Shown here one piece after another: positions 1 through 6,454 of a DNA stretch of 16,081 bases. The position numbers and the translations under genes are program-made. Position 1 is the first letter of the stretch. Every line of letters begins with the position of its first letter. Source of the DNA: JBFHNV01 sp965365655 (GTDB lineage: Bacteria; Pseudomonadota; Gammaproteobacteria; HK1); assembly GCA_965365655.1 (NCBI GenBank), contig CBDUCN010000095.1, forward strand, positions 1 through 16,081, written 5' to 3'. The notes under the pieces were generated by a model, which worked only from the letters and a program-made list of their open reading frames with translations, was not told the DNA's origin and did not search any database.

Positions 1-762
1 GTCGAGCACGCTGCCGGCGCCGTCCGCGCGCAGCGACAGCGCGCCGTTGCCGGCCGCGTTGTCGGTGAACGCGGCGAGGGCGGTGAGATCCACGCGCCCG
101 CCGTCGTTGGCGTGGATGTTGAGCGTGTTCGCGCCGCCGCTGTTGCGCACCAGCGTCGTGATCGACGACAGGCCGAGCAGGCTGGCCGCGCCCTCGGCCT
201 CCAGCGTACGGCTGGTGCCGAAGCCCACCGCGCCGAGGTAGGTGTTCGCGCCGGTGGCGGTGATGCGCGAGCCACCGGCGCCGCCGAAGCCCTGGATCGC
301 GCGCAGGCTGTTGCCGTCGAGCACCGGCGCGACGACGTCGAGGACGGCGCCGTCCTCGGCGACGAAGGTGGAGTTCGCGATGTCGTTGGCCTGGGTGAGG
401 TCCAGGGAGTAGGCGTTGCGCACCGTGACGGTGGAGCCGAGGATGCGCTGCAGCTGCCCGGTCATCGTGCCGCCGTTGCCGACGAACACGCTCGCGCCGG
501 TGAGCTCGGTGACCAGCGGCAGGTCGAGCACGCTGCCGGCGCCGTCCGCGCGCAGCGACAGCGCGCCGTTGCCGGCCACGTTGTCGGTGAACGCGGCGAG
601 GGCGGTGAGATCCACGCGCCCGCCGCCGGTGGCGTGGATGCTGAGCGTGTTCGCGCCGCCGCTGTTGCGCACCAGCGTCGCGAGCGACGACAGGTCCAGC
701 ACACTCGACGCACCGTCGGCCTCCAGCGTGCGGCTGCGGGCGAAGCCCACCGCGCCCTGATA
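1..762. repeat. 522-bp tandem repeat inside the secreted repeat protein gene
   Basis: Bases 1-240 match bases 523-762 at an exact offset of 522 bp. Over the first 170 bases I count about six differences (roughly 96% identity); similarity then drops but is traceable to about 330/820. The period is 174 codons, so the reading frame is kept. The copy at the left is cut by the window edge. Confidence 0.85.
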
Positions 763-1149
763 ACCGGTCGCGCCGGGCGTCAGCACCCCGCCGGCCTGCG
801 CGCGCAGGCTGCTGTCGTCGATGGTCGCCCCGAGGACGGTGGTGTACGCGCTGCCCGCGCCCAGCACGCGCAGCGTGCTGCCGCTGGAGATGTCCAGCGT
901 GTCGACCTGGCCCGCGAGGCCGGTGTCGTAGGTGACCTGCCGGCCGTTGTCGATGGTGACCTGGTAGGTGTCGAGCCCGTTGAGGGGCACCACGGCCGGG
1001 CTCCAGTTGCCGGCGACGTCGTAATCACCGTTCGCGTTCAGCACCCACTCGACGGGGATCACCGCGGCGTGCGTCGGCACCTGGTGAACTGCGGAGACGA
1101 GGAGCAGCAGCGTGGCGCACGCACGGCGGACGGGGATGCGATCGGACAT
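1..1149 (-). CDS. secreted beta-helical repeat protein, N-terminal part (runs off left edge)
   Basis: The open frame starts at ATG 1149 and stays open to base 1, giving 383 residues without a stop, so the gene continues outside the window. The start is preceded by AAAGGAA about 7 bases upstream. Residues 1-28 form a signal peptide: charged start (RRACA), hydrophobic LLLLVSAV, cleavage site THA|A. Residues 35-65 carry the W...GDYDVAGNWSPAVVP pattern common at the front of large secreted proteins with a 'NW..G.vP' motif, including PEP-CTERM and autotransporter-like proteins. The rest is rich in G, A, S, T, N and D with short alternating hydrophobic strands (VDLTALAAFTDN, GALSLRADGAGSVLDL), as in a right-handed beta-helix. 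A 174-residue unit is repeated in tandem. The C-terminus is not visible, so cell-wall anchor, PEP-CTERM tag or autotransporter barrel cannot be decided. The role is unknown; surface or extracellular location is inferred from the signal peptide. Confidence 0.75.
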   Translation of the reverse strand, partial: MSDRIPVRRACATLLLLVSAVHQVPTHAAVIPVEWVLNANGDYDVAGNWSPAVVPLNGLDTYQVTIDNGRQVTYDTGLAGQVDTLDISSGSTLRVLGAGSAYTTVLGATIDDSSLRAQAGGVLTPGATGYQGAVGFARSRTLEADGASSVLDLSSLATLVRNSGGANTLSIHATGGGRVDLTALAAFTDNVAGNGALSLRADGAGSVLDLPLVTELTGASVFVGNGGTMTGQLQRILGSTVTVRNAYSLDLTQANDIANSTFVAEDGAVLDVVAPVLDGNSLRAIQGFGGAGGSRITATGANTYLGAVGFGTSRTLEAEGAASLLGLSSITTLVRNSGGANTLNIHANDGGRVDLTALAAFTDNAAGNGALSLRADGAGSVLD

Positions 1150-1184
1150 CGGTTAGTTCCTTTCGGGCGCGGACGCCAGATAGC

Positions 1185-1200
1185 GGCAAGAACCGTGCCC
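1185..1200 (-). promoter_or_regulatory. candidate sigma-54 (RpoN) promoter of the secreted repeat protein
   Basis: Reading the minus strand, GGCACG-GTTC-TTGC gives the required GG-N10-GC spacing of a -24/-12 promoter and matches the consensus TGGCACG-N4-TTGC except for the first base. The -12 GC lies at 1186-1187, so transcription would start near 1174, about 25 bases before the ATG at 1149, with the ribosome binding site in between. Position and spacing both fit; no activator gene is in view. Confidence 0.5.
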
Positions 1201-1334
1201 AGGGGCCTGCGAGGCAGGAATGCAAGGCGCTCTTCTTCGTCGGCGGCGTCGCGCCAGCAACCCGTTGTAAGAAATTTCGACAATGACGGGGAAGAAAGAG
1301 GGTCATCGTCGCGGGTCCATGACGACCGACGGGT

Positions 1335-1346
1335 GTATGCCCATAC
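1335..1346. promoter_or_regulatory. inverted repeat GTATG-CC-CATAC upstream of the sigma-54 candidate
   Basis: A 5-bp inverted repeat with a 2-bp centre, flanked on both sides by CGGGT (1330-1334 and 1346-1350). It lies about 140 bp upstream of the candidate -24 element, a usual distance for an enhancer-type activator site. Short sites like this arise by chance, so the assignment is weak. Nothing else was seen in the gap 1150-1432. Confidence 0.2.
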
Positions 1347-1432
1347 GGGTGATCGACGATAGCGAGATGGCGCCCGACCGACGCCGACCCGGGATCAGTT
1401 CACGGCGCCGATCCACACCCGGGTTCCGGCCA

Positions 1433-2317
1433 CTATCGCGCGGAGCTGCTCGCCGCGTTCCGGGTCACCAGCGCGACACCCACCACCGTCACCACCATCC
1501 CCGCGACCGCCAGCGACGAGAAGCGCTCGTCGAACAGCAGCCATGCGAGCAGCGCGGCGGACACGGGCACGAGGTAGAACAGGCTCGACACGCCCGCCAT
1601 CGCGCCGTGGCGGATCAGCCAGTAGAGCAGGCTGGTCGCGATCACCGACAGCACGAGCACCGCCCATGCCAGCGCGCCCAGCACCTGCGGCGTCCAGCGG
1701 CTGGCGGTCTCGCCGAACGTGACGGCAAGCGTGACGCACGCGATGGACGCGGCGGCGAACTGGATCACGGCGCCGTTGATCGGGTCGGCGTGCTGGCTGC
1801 GGGCCTTCTGGTACAGCGTGCCGGCGGTCATGGCTGCCATGCCGAGCAGGTTCCAGGCCACGCCGGCAGGCGAGCCGGCGCCGGCGCCGATGCGTTCGGA
1901 CACGACGAGGCCGACGCCGGCGAAGCCGAGCACGAGGCCGAGCACCTGGTGCACGGCGAGGCGCTCGCGCAGCACGGTGGCGGCGAACAGGGCGGTGAGC
2001 ACGGGCTGCAGGCCCATGATCAGCGCGGACACGCCGGCTTCCACCTGGCGGTCGATTGCGAGGAACACGCCGCCCAGACCGAGGCAGTGCAGGCAGATGC
2101 CGGTGACGGCGGCGTGCAGCCAGTCGACGGGTCGCGCCGGCCAGGGGCGGCGGCGCACGAGGGCCAGCGGCGCGAACAGCGCGACCACCAGCGCGTAGCG
2201 CGACGCGAGGAAGGTCATGGGCTCGGCGTCGGGCAGCGCGTAGCTCGCGGCGATGTAGCCGGTGCTCCAGAGCACGACGAATATGGCCGGCGCGAGGCGG
2301 ATCAGGAGGGTCTTCAA
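1433..2317 (-). CDS. EamA/DMT-family inner-membrane transporter
   Basis: A 294-residue protein made almost entirely of hydrophobic segments, about ten membrane helices arranged as two EamA repeats (roughly residues 8-140 and 150-285). Family signs include the N-terminal FVVLWSTGYIAASYALPDAEPMTF stretch split over helix 1 and the first loop, the ALIMGLQPVLTALFA helix and the matching YLVPVSAALLAWLLFDE in the second repeat. DMT permeases export metabolites or amino acids, but the substrate cannot be read from sequence. The start appears to be TTG at 2317 (KTLLIRLAP follows), with GGAAG about 9 bases upstream; the first in-frame ATG lies after helix 1 and would truncate the protein. It stands alone: 283 bp separate it from the secreted protein downstream and 453 bp from mlaC upstream. 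Confidence 0.85.
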   Translation of the reverse strand: MKTLLIRLAPAIFVVLWSTGYIAASYALPDAEPMTFLASRYALVVALFAPLALVRRRPWPARPVDWLHAAVTGICLHCLGLGGVFLAIDRQVEAGVSALIMGLQPVLTALFAATVLRERLAVHQVLGLVLGFAGVGLVVSERIGAGAGSPAGVAWNLLGMAAMTAGTLYQKARSQHADPINGAVIQFAAASIACVTLAVTFGETASRWTPQVLGALAWAVLVLSVIATSLLYWLIRHGAMAGVSSLFYLVPVSAALLAWLLFDERFSSLAVAGMVVTVVGVALVTRNAASSSAR

Positions 2318-2606
2318 CGAGGGTGCTTCCGCGAAAGCGGGGCGGGAATGGTAGCGGGTCGGGGAGCGCTCGCCGTCCTCACGCGTTGCCGGTCTGGCAC
2401 GTCGACGCGCCAGATGGCAGGAGGGCCTCGGCCGGAGCCCGGACAGGCCGTCGAAATCCGACGGGATGTCGGATTTCGACTCGCGTCGCGGCCATCCCGA
2501 TTTCCCGGGCGGTCTTGCGCTCGCTCCGGAAATCGATCAGGTGCGTGATTGATTCATCCCGGCACGTCTCCGTGCCGGGCGCAGGCTGTCGAAATTCGCC
2601 AGCCTG
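2318..2606. other. intergenic stretch with three perfect hairpins, no gene
   Basis: I see no credible coding region here. It holds three perfect inverted repeats: 2450-2462/2468-2480 (13-bp arms, loop GGGAT), 2558-2566/2571-2579 (9-bp arms CCCGGCACG, loop TCTC) and 2581-2588/2600-2607 (8-bp arms GCAGGCTG, 11-nt loop). The segments at 2444-2462 and 2582-2600 also resemble one another directly (16 of 19 bases). Confidence 0.6.
2450..2480. repeat. perfect 13-bp inverted repeat with 5-nt loop
   Basis: GTCGAAATCCGAC at 2450-2462 faces its exact complement at 2468-2480 around GGGAT. It sits about 130 bp upstream of the permease start, which is transcribed leftward from 2317. It could be an operator, a hairpin in an RNA or part of a dispersed repeat. 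Confidence 0.5.
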
Positions 2607-2607
2607 C
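2558..2607 (-). terminator. paired hairpins, possible terminator of the mla operon
   Basis: Two adjacent perfect stems (2558-2579 and 2581-2607) follow mlaC on the minus strand once the MITE-like element is passed. Neither is followed by a T-run, so factor-independent termination is not assured. They may instead stabilise the 3' end of the mRNA or belong to an intergenic repeat. Confidence 0.35.
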
Positions 2608-2774
2608 TAGTGTGCCGTCCCGCAAACGGCTTGCGAATTCTCGGCGAGCCATCCGTGCCGTGTGGCAAGGCGCGGCGAGGAGTAATAGCCGTCGCTATTG
2701 CGACGAGTCGCAACGCCGCCACGCGGTGCGGGGGCCGGCGAGAAACGCAATGTGTTTGTGGGACGGGACACTAG
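2607..2774. mobile_element. MITE-like element with terminal inverted repeats and CTAG ends
   Basis: The stretch begins CTAGTGTGCCGTCCCGCAAAC and ends in the near complement; the reverse complement of the right end reads CTAGTGTCCCGTCCCACAAAC. Over the first 29 positions the two ends agree at 24, and similarity continues to about 40 bases with one gap. CTAG stands at both extremes (2607-2610 and 2771-2774), either a 4-bp target duplication or the palindromic tip of the repeat. Inside are small perfect hairpins, AATAGC-CGTC-GCTATT (2684-2699) and TTGCGAC-GA-GTCGCAA (2698-2713). At 168 bp it has no room for a transposase, so it would be mobilised in trans. The right CTAG overlaps the mlaC stop codon (TAG on the minus strand, 2771-2773). 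Confidence 0.7.
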
Positions 2775-3367
2775 CCCTCCTGCTTGAACTTGCGGTCGAG
2801 CTGCTCGATCAGCCCCGACATGCCGTCCTTGCGCACGATCGAGCGGAAGGAGCCGCGGTAGTTGTTCACCAGGCTCACGCCTTCCACCGTGACGTCGTAG
2901 GCGAACCACCGGTCGTCGCGGTTGCGCAGCCGGTACACGACCGGCGTCTCCACGCTGTTGGTGCGCACGATGAAGGTCTCCACGCTGGCCAGGTTGCCCT
3001 GCAGCTTTTCCTTGCCGTAGCGCACCTTCTGGCCCGAGTAGTCCTCCATCGCCGCGATGTAGGTGTTCTCCAGCAGCTTCTGGAACAGGGTCAGGAAGCG
3101 CTGCTGCTCATCGGGGGTGGCATCCTTCCAGGCCGCCGCGAGGATGCTTCGCGACATCGATTCGAAGTCGAAGCCGGGTGCGATGACCTCGCGCAGGCTC
3201 GCCCGGCGGGCCTCAGGGTCCAGGCTCTCGTCGCGCAGCAGCGCGAGAACCTTCTCGACGACCGACTCGACCGCCTTCGTGGGAGGGATGGGCTCCGCGA
3301 GCGCGCCGGGGCCCGCGATCAGCAGGAGGCCGGCGAGCATGCCGGCCGTCAGGTTGCGCAACAACAT
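2771..3367 (-). CDS. mlaC: MlaC-type periplasmic phospholipid-binding protein
   Basis: MlaC carries phospholipid through the periplasm between the outer-membrane MlaA complex and the inner-membrane MlaFEDB transporter. The 198-residue product has a signal peptide (LLRNLTAGMLAGLLLIAGPGALA) and the family's core: FDFESMSRSIL, AAWKDATPDEQQRF, NTYIAAMEDYSGQ, and WFAYDVTVEGVSLVNNYR near residues 145-165. Length fits the family (about 200-210). I chose ATG 3367, preceded by GAGG at 3376-3373; the in-frame GTG at 3373 falls on that ribosome binding site. It is the last gene of the operon, 10 bases after the mlaD stop. Its stop codon TAG lies within the CTAG that borders the MITE-like element, so the operon may have lost or been cut off from its original 3' flank. 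A second mlaC-like gene lies at 6605-7252. Confidence 0.92.
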   Translation of the reverse strand: MLLRNLTAGMLAGLLLIAGPGALAEPIPPTKAVESVVEKVLALLRDESLDPEARRASLREVIAPGFDFESMSRSILAAAWKDATPDEQQRFLTLFQKLLENTYIAAMEDYSGQKVRYGKEKLQGNLASVETFIVRTNSVETPVVYRLRNRDDRWFAYDVTVEGVSLVNNYRGSFRSIVRKDGMSGLIEQLDRKFKQEG

Positions 3368-3377
3368 GAGCACCTCG

Positions 3378-3827
3378 CTATTTCTCGGTTTCGAAGATGT
3401 ACTTGCTGATCAGCTCTTCGATGTTGACCGATGCCTCGGTCTGCACGATGAGATCGCCGGGACCGAGGATGCGGTCCGATCCGCCGGCGGTCAGCTTGAT
3501 GTACTTGCCGCCGATCAGGCCGGTGCTGCGCACCGACGCGATGGCGTCCTCCTGGATCTCGACGCCCTTGGGCACGGAGAACATCACCACCGACTCGTAG
3601 TTGTCCGCGTCGAGGCTGATGTCCGTGACCTTGCCGATGATGACGCCGGCAAGCTCCACGTCGGCGCCGCGCTTGAGCCCGGAGCTGGACTGGAAGCGGG
3701 CCTCCAGCTCGTAGTGGTTGACGCCGGTGTCGCCGAGTCCTCCCAGCTTCACCGCCAGGAAGCCGAAGGTGACGATTCCGAGGATCAGGAACAGCCCGAC
3801 CACGATCTCGGTGTTGAATCGACTCAT
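3378..3827 (-). CDS. mlaD: MlaD, MCE-domain subunit of the phospholipid ABC transporter
   Basis: MlaD anchors a hexameric MCE ring to the periplasmic face of the MlaFE transporter and passes lipid between MlaC and the membrane subunits. The 149-residue product has one N-terminal membrane helix (IVVGLFLILGIVTFGFLAV, about residues 8-27) followed by an MCE domain at about 37-115, recognisable by YELEARFQSSSGLKRGADVELAGVIIG split around residue 50 and by STGLIGGKYIKL. The tail (SVNIEELISKYIFETEK) is short, as in single-MCE MlaD proteins. ATG 3827 is chosen for its AGGGAA ribosome binding site; a longer in-frame extension upstream from a TTG has no family support. It lies 81 bp after mlaE and 10 bp before mlaC. 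Confidence 0.93.
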   Translation of the reverse strand: MSRFNTEIVVGLFLILGIVTFGFLAVKLGGLGDTGVNHYELEARFQSSSGLKRGADVELAGVIIGKVTDISLDADNYESVVMFSVPKGVEIQEDAIASVRSTGLIGGKYIKLTAGGSDRILGPGDLIVQTEASVNIEELISKYIFETEK

Positions 3828-3908
3828 GAGTGTCGTTCCCTGCTTGCTTGTGCGTTCAGCGCCGGCCCGCGTGCCGCCGACCGGGCAATTCAATTGTTCG
3901 AAGGGCGG

Positions 3909-4721
3909 CTACAGCATCACCGCTCCGACCAGGTAGTCTGCGAAGAGCACGACCAGGGACGCGAGCACCACCGCCTCGGTGGTGACCCGTGCGACGCCCT
4001 CGGCGCCGAAGGCCTCCTGGCGCGCCCGGTGCATGAAGAAGCCCTTGGCGGTGCAGATCCACGTGATCACCAGCCCGAACAGGATCGACTTGTAGAGCCC
4101 CATGGCCACGTCGTTCCACTCCACGCCGGAGACCATGCTGTCGAAGTACGCGCCCTCGCTGAGACCGAAGATGACCACGCCCACGACATACCCGCCGCCG
4201 ATGCCCACGACGTCGAAGATGCTCACCAGCACGGGCATCGCGATGATCCCGGCGATGATCTTGGGCGCGACCAGGAACTCGTAGGGATCCACGGCCATGC
4301 ACTCCAGCGCGTCGATCTGCTCGTAGATGCGCATGATGCCGATCTCCGAGCACATCGCGGAGCCGGCGCGACCGACGACCATCAGCCCCGCCATGACCGG
4401 CCCCAGCTCCCGGATCAGGGCGAGCCCCGTCGCCGAGCCGAGCAGGTCGATGGTGCCGAAGCGGTCCAGCGTGTTGTAGAACTGCAGCGCCAGCACCATG
4501 CCCGTGAACGCGCCGGCGACGACGATCACGGTGAGCGATCGGGCGCCGATGAAGTGGATCTGGTGCACCACGGCCTTCAGGTCGTAGGGCGGGCGGACGA
4601 ATCCGACCAGGGCCCTGAACAGCAGGATCCCCATCAGCCCCGCCTGCTCCACGTAGTAGAGCGTGAGGTCTCCGAGCTGCTCGACGGGCTTCAGGATGCC
4701 GCGGTCCCCGGGCTGTGCCAT
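3909..4721 (-). CDS. mlaE: MlaE, permease subunit of the phospholipid ABC transporter
   Basis: MlaE is the membrane-spanning half of the Mla ABC transporter, a dimer in the inner membrane through which phospholipid moves between MlaD and the bilayer. The 270-residue protein (family usually about 260) has an amphipathic front helix, then five or so membrane segments. Family signatures are GAFTGMVLALQFYNTLDRFG, LALIRELGPVMAGLMVVGRAGSA split by the conserved ELGPV, EIGIMRIYEQIDALECMAVDPYEFLVAPK split around EQIDAL, and WICTAKGF near residue 220. The start codon shares one base with the mlaF stop (TGATG), which indicates translational coupling. The mlaD start follows after 81 bases. Confidence 0.95.
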   Translation of the reverse strand: MAQPGDRGILKPVEQLGDLTLYYVEQAGLMGILLFRALVGFVRPPYDLKAVVHQIHFIGARSLTVIVVAGAFTGMVLALQFYNTLDRFGTIDLLGSATGLALIRELGPVMAGLMVVGRAGSAMCSEIGIMRIYEQIDALECMAVDPYEFLVAPKIIAGIIAMPVLVSIFDVVGIGGGYVVGVVIFGLSEGAYFDSMVSGVEWNDVAMGLYKSILFGLVITWICTAKGFFMHRARQEAFGAEGVARVTTEAVVLASLVVLFADYLVGAVML

Positions 4722-5581
4722 CAGCGTTTGCGCCCCCGGCGCTCGGTGAGCCTGTCGAGGTAGGCCTCGGCGTCGAAGTCGCCGCCGCGCCGGCGCCGGT
4801 TCAGCAGATCCTGGATCTGTTCGTTGTCGCTGGCGCGAACCTCGTCGACCGTGCCGGTCAGCAGCACGTCGCCCTGTCCCAGCACCGTGATCCGGTCCGC
4901 GATGCCCAGCGCGCTGTCCAGCTCGTGGGTGACCACGACGATGGTCGCGCCGGTGGCGTCGCGAAGCTCCAGGATCAGCGCGTCCAGCTCCGCGCTGGTG
5001 ACCGGGTCCAGGCCCGCCGAGGGCTCGTCGAAGATCAGCAGCTTCGGGTCCATGATCAGCGCCCGCGCGAACGCGGCGCGCTTGACCATGCCGCCGGACA
5101 GCTGCGACGGCATCATGTCCTCGCAGCCGCCCAGGTTGACCAGCTCCAGCTTGATGCGGGTCATGATGTCCATGGTGTGCTGGTCGAGGCGCGCGTGCTT
5201 TCTGAGCGGGAGCTGCACGTTCTCGCCCACCGTCATGGACCCGAACAGGGCGCCGGTCTGGAACGCGACGCCCATGCGCTTGCGTACCTCGCGCATGTTG
5301 CGGGGATGCGCGCCGCCGAAGGGCTTGCCCAGCAGCCGCACCTCGCCCGCGGAGGGCGCCTTCAGCCCCAGCAGGCAGCGCAGCAGGGTCGTCTTGCCGG
5401 AGCCGCTGCCGCCCATGATGACGCGGATCTCCCCCGCGTCCACGCCGAAGTCGATCTCGCGCAGCACCGCGGTCCGGCCGTAGCCGGCGGTCAGGCCGCG
5501 CACCTCGACCACGGCCTCGCCGCCCGGCGCGGCTCGCGGTGCGGACGGCTCGCGCACCTCGGGCGTCCCGGGCTGGCTCAT
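4721..5581 (-). CDS. mlaF: MlaF, ATPase subunit of the phospholipid ABC transporter
   Basis: MlaF hydrolyses ATP to drive Mla phospholipid transport; in E. coli its activity depends on the STAS protein MlaB bound to it. The 286-residue product has all ABC parts: Walker A GGSGSGKTT (K63), Q-loop Q108, signature LSGGM (161-165), Walker B LLIFDEP (D185, E186), D-loop SAGLD and H-switch H219. The C-terminal extension beyond residue 240 is usual for MlaF. The first 20 or so residues (rich in P, E, A) precede the core and have no recognised role. The ATG overlaps the STAS stop by four bases (ATGA), tying production of STAS and MlaF together, which supports the STAS protein being the MlaB partner. 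Confidence 0.95.
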   Translation of the reverse strand: MSQPGTPEVREPSAPRAAPGGEAVVEVRGLTAGYGRTAVLREIDFGVDAGEIRVIMGGSGSGKTTLLRCLLGLKAPSAGEVRLLGKPFGGAHPRNMREVRKRMGVAFQTGALFGSMTVGENVQLPLRKHARLDQHTMDIMTRIKLELVNLGGCEDMMPSQLSGGMVKRAAFARALIMDPKLLIFDEPSAGLDPVTSAELDALILELRDATGATIVVVTHELDSALGIADRITVLGQGDVLLTGTVDEVRASDNEQIQDLLNRRRRGGDFDAEAYLDRLTERRGRKR

Positions 5582-5904
5582 CCGGCCTGGGCTTCCTCGA
5601 CGGAGGCGTACATCGGAAACACCGCGTCCAGGCGCGTCAGGCGCAGGATGCGCAGCACCGGATCGGTCGCACCGACCAGCGCGAGCCCCAGCCCGCGTCC
5701 CCGGGCGTGGGTCAGGCCCTGCACCAGCGCGGCGATGCCGGAGCTGTCGATGAAGCTCACCTGCCGCAGGTCGAGCAGCACCCCGGCGCCGCGGTCCAGC
5801 TCCGCGACGATCGCCGCGCGCAGGTTCGCGGAGTGCTGCAGGTCCACGTCCCCGCTGACCGCCAGCACCGCCTTGTCGCCCGCCTTCTCCACGCTGATGT
5901 CCAT
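5578..5904 (-). CDS. STAS-domain protein: anti-sigma antagonist type, probable MlaB equivalent
   Basis: A 108-residue single STAS domain. It shows the antagonist pattern GDVDLQHSANLRAAI (residues 18-32), then VLLDLRQVSFIDSSG (42-56). In RsbV and SpoIIAA the serine directly after that aspartate is the phosphorylation site; here it is S54. Start ATG 5904 has AGGAG about ten bases upstream; a longer frame to 5943 overlaps the upstream gene and lacks family support. The stop overlaps mlaF by four bases, and the RsbW-like gene ends seven bases before the start. Two roles are possible: RsbV-like, held by an RsbW kinase, or MlaB-like, activating MlaF. E. coli keeps mlaB after mlaC, but here mlaC is followed by a mobile element and no other STAS gene is visible, so this one may serve as MlaB. 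Confidence 0.88.
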   Translation of the reverse strand: MDISVEKAGDKAVLAVSGDVDLQHSANLRAAIVAELDRGAGVLLDLRQVSFIDSSGIAALVQGLTHARGRGLGLALVGATDPVLRILRLTRLDAVFPMYASVEEAQAG

Positions 5905-5911
5905 GCCGCAG

Positions 5912-6454
5912 TCACTCCTGTTCCGGCGCCGCGCCGCCGTCAAGCCGTTTCCTCATCTCCAGCACGTTGGCCCCCGCCGCGACGTCCCGACGGTACTGCA
6001 GCGAGTCCATGATCATTTCCATCAGCGGCCGCCCGTAGCCGCCGGAGCGCAGCTCGCCGAGCGCGGAGTCGTCGGTTCCGGCGGGCTCGAAGGCCGCCGC
6101 GAAGTCCCGGAGGACGAACACGACATCGCCATCCTCGACTGCGACGCTCAGCCTGATCTCACCCTCCGCGCCAGGACCGTACCCGTGGCGCACCACGTTC
6201 GTCACCGCCTCGTTCACCGCGAGAATGCAGGTTTCCGTGAACTCGTCGTCGCACCCGGCTGCGCTCAGCGCCGCCCGCACCTCCCGCCGCACCGTCTCCA
6301 GGGCTGCCGTGCCGGAGGCGAACCGGTGGTCGAGCAGGGCCCTTCTGCCCGGCGCCGGGGCGCCGGCCGTGCGGGCTGAGCTGGGGTCGGATGTTGCCAC
6401 GGCCCCGCGATCATGCCACATGCGGGGTGCGCTGGATTCCCGCGCTGACGCCAT
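5912..6454 (-). CDS. RsbW-like anti-sigma factor / serine kinase (HATPase_c_2)
   Basis: RsbW-family proteins bind a sigma factor or other partner and phosphorylate a STAS antagonist. The 180-residue frame has a GHKL ATPase fold from about residue 40: helix TAALETVRREVRAAL, N-box AVNEAVTNVVRHGY (E82, N86), then strands DGDVVFVLRDFAAAFEP and the lid region SGGYGRPLMEMIMDSLQY. The N-box is intact. The G1 box normally reads DxGxG; here it is D-F-A-A-A-F, so both glycines are replaced and ATP affinity is uncertain. The start is unsettled: ATG 6454, ATG 6421 or GTG 6400 would all keep the domain, and none has a clear ribosome binding site. It is first in the operon, seven bases before the STAS gene, as rsbW/rsbV pairs usually are. 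No sigma factor gene is in the window. Confidence 0.8.
   Translation of the reverse strand: MASARESSAPRMWHDRGAVATSDPSSARTAGAPAPGRRALLDHRFASGTAALETVRREVRAALSAAGCDDEFTETCILAVNEAVTNVVRHGYGPGAEGEIRLSVAVEDGDVVFVLRDFAAAFEPAGTDDSALGELRSGGYGRPLMEMIMDSLQYRRDVAAGANVLEMRKRLDGGAAPEQE

Noticed and set aside
112..1362. Plus-strand frame of 416 codons opposite the secreted repeat protein
   Set aside because: Low-complexity R/A/G/V-rich product; the minus-strand frame has a signal peptide, ribosome binding site and coherent repeats.
2381..2540. Minus-strand open stretch upstream of the permease that reads like a short charged peptide
   Set aside because: It has no usable start codon or ribosome binding site and is largely made of the hairpin region; I could not support it as a gene.
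1283..2548. Plus-strand frame of 421 codons across the permease
   Set aside because: H, Q, G, E-rich antisense product with no motif; the minus strand encodes a clear EamA transporter.
3063..4763. Plus-strand frame of 566 codons across mlaC, mlaD and mlaE
   Set aside because: It spans three real minus-strand genes and has the same antisense composition.
4715..6379. Plus-strand frame of 554 codons across mlaF, STAS and the RsbW-like gene
   Set aside because: Antisense shadow; all conserved motifs are on the minus strand.
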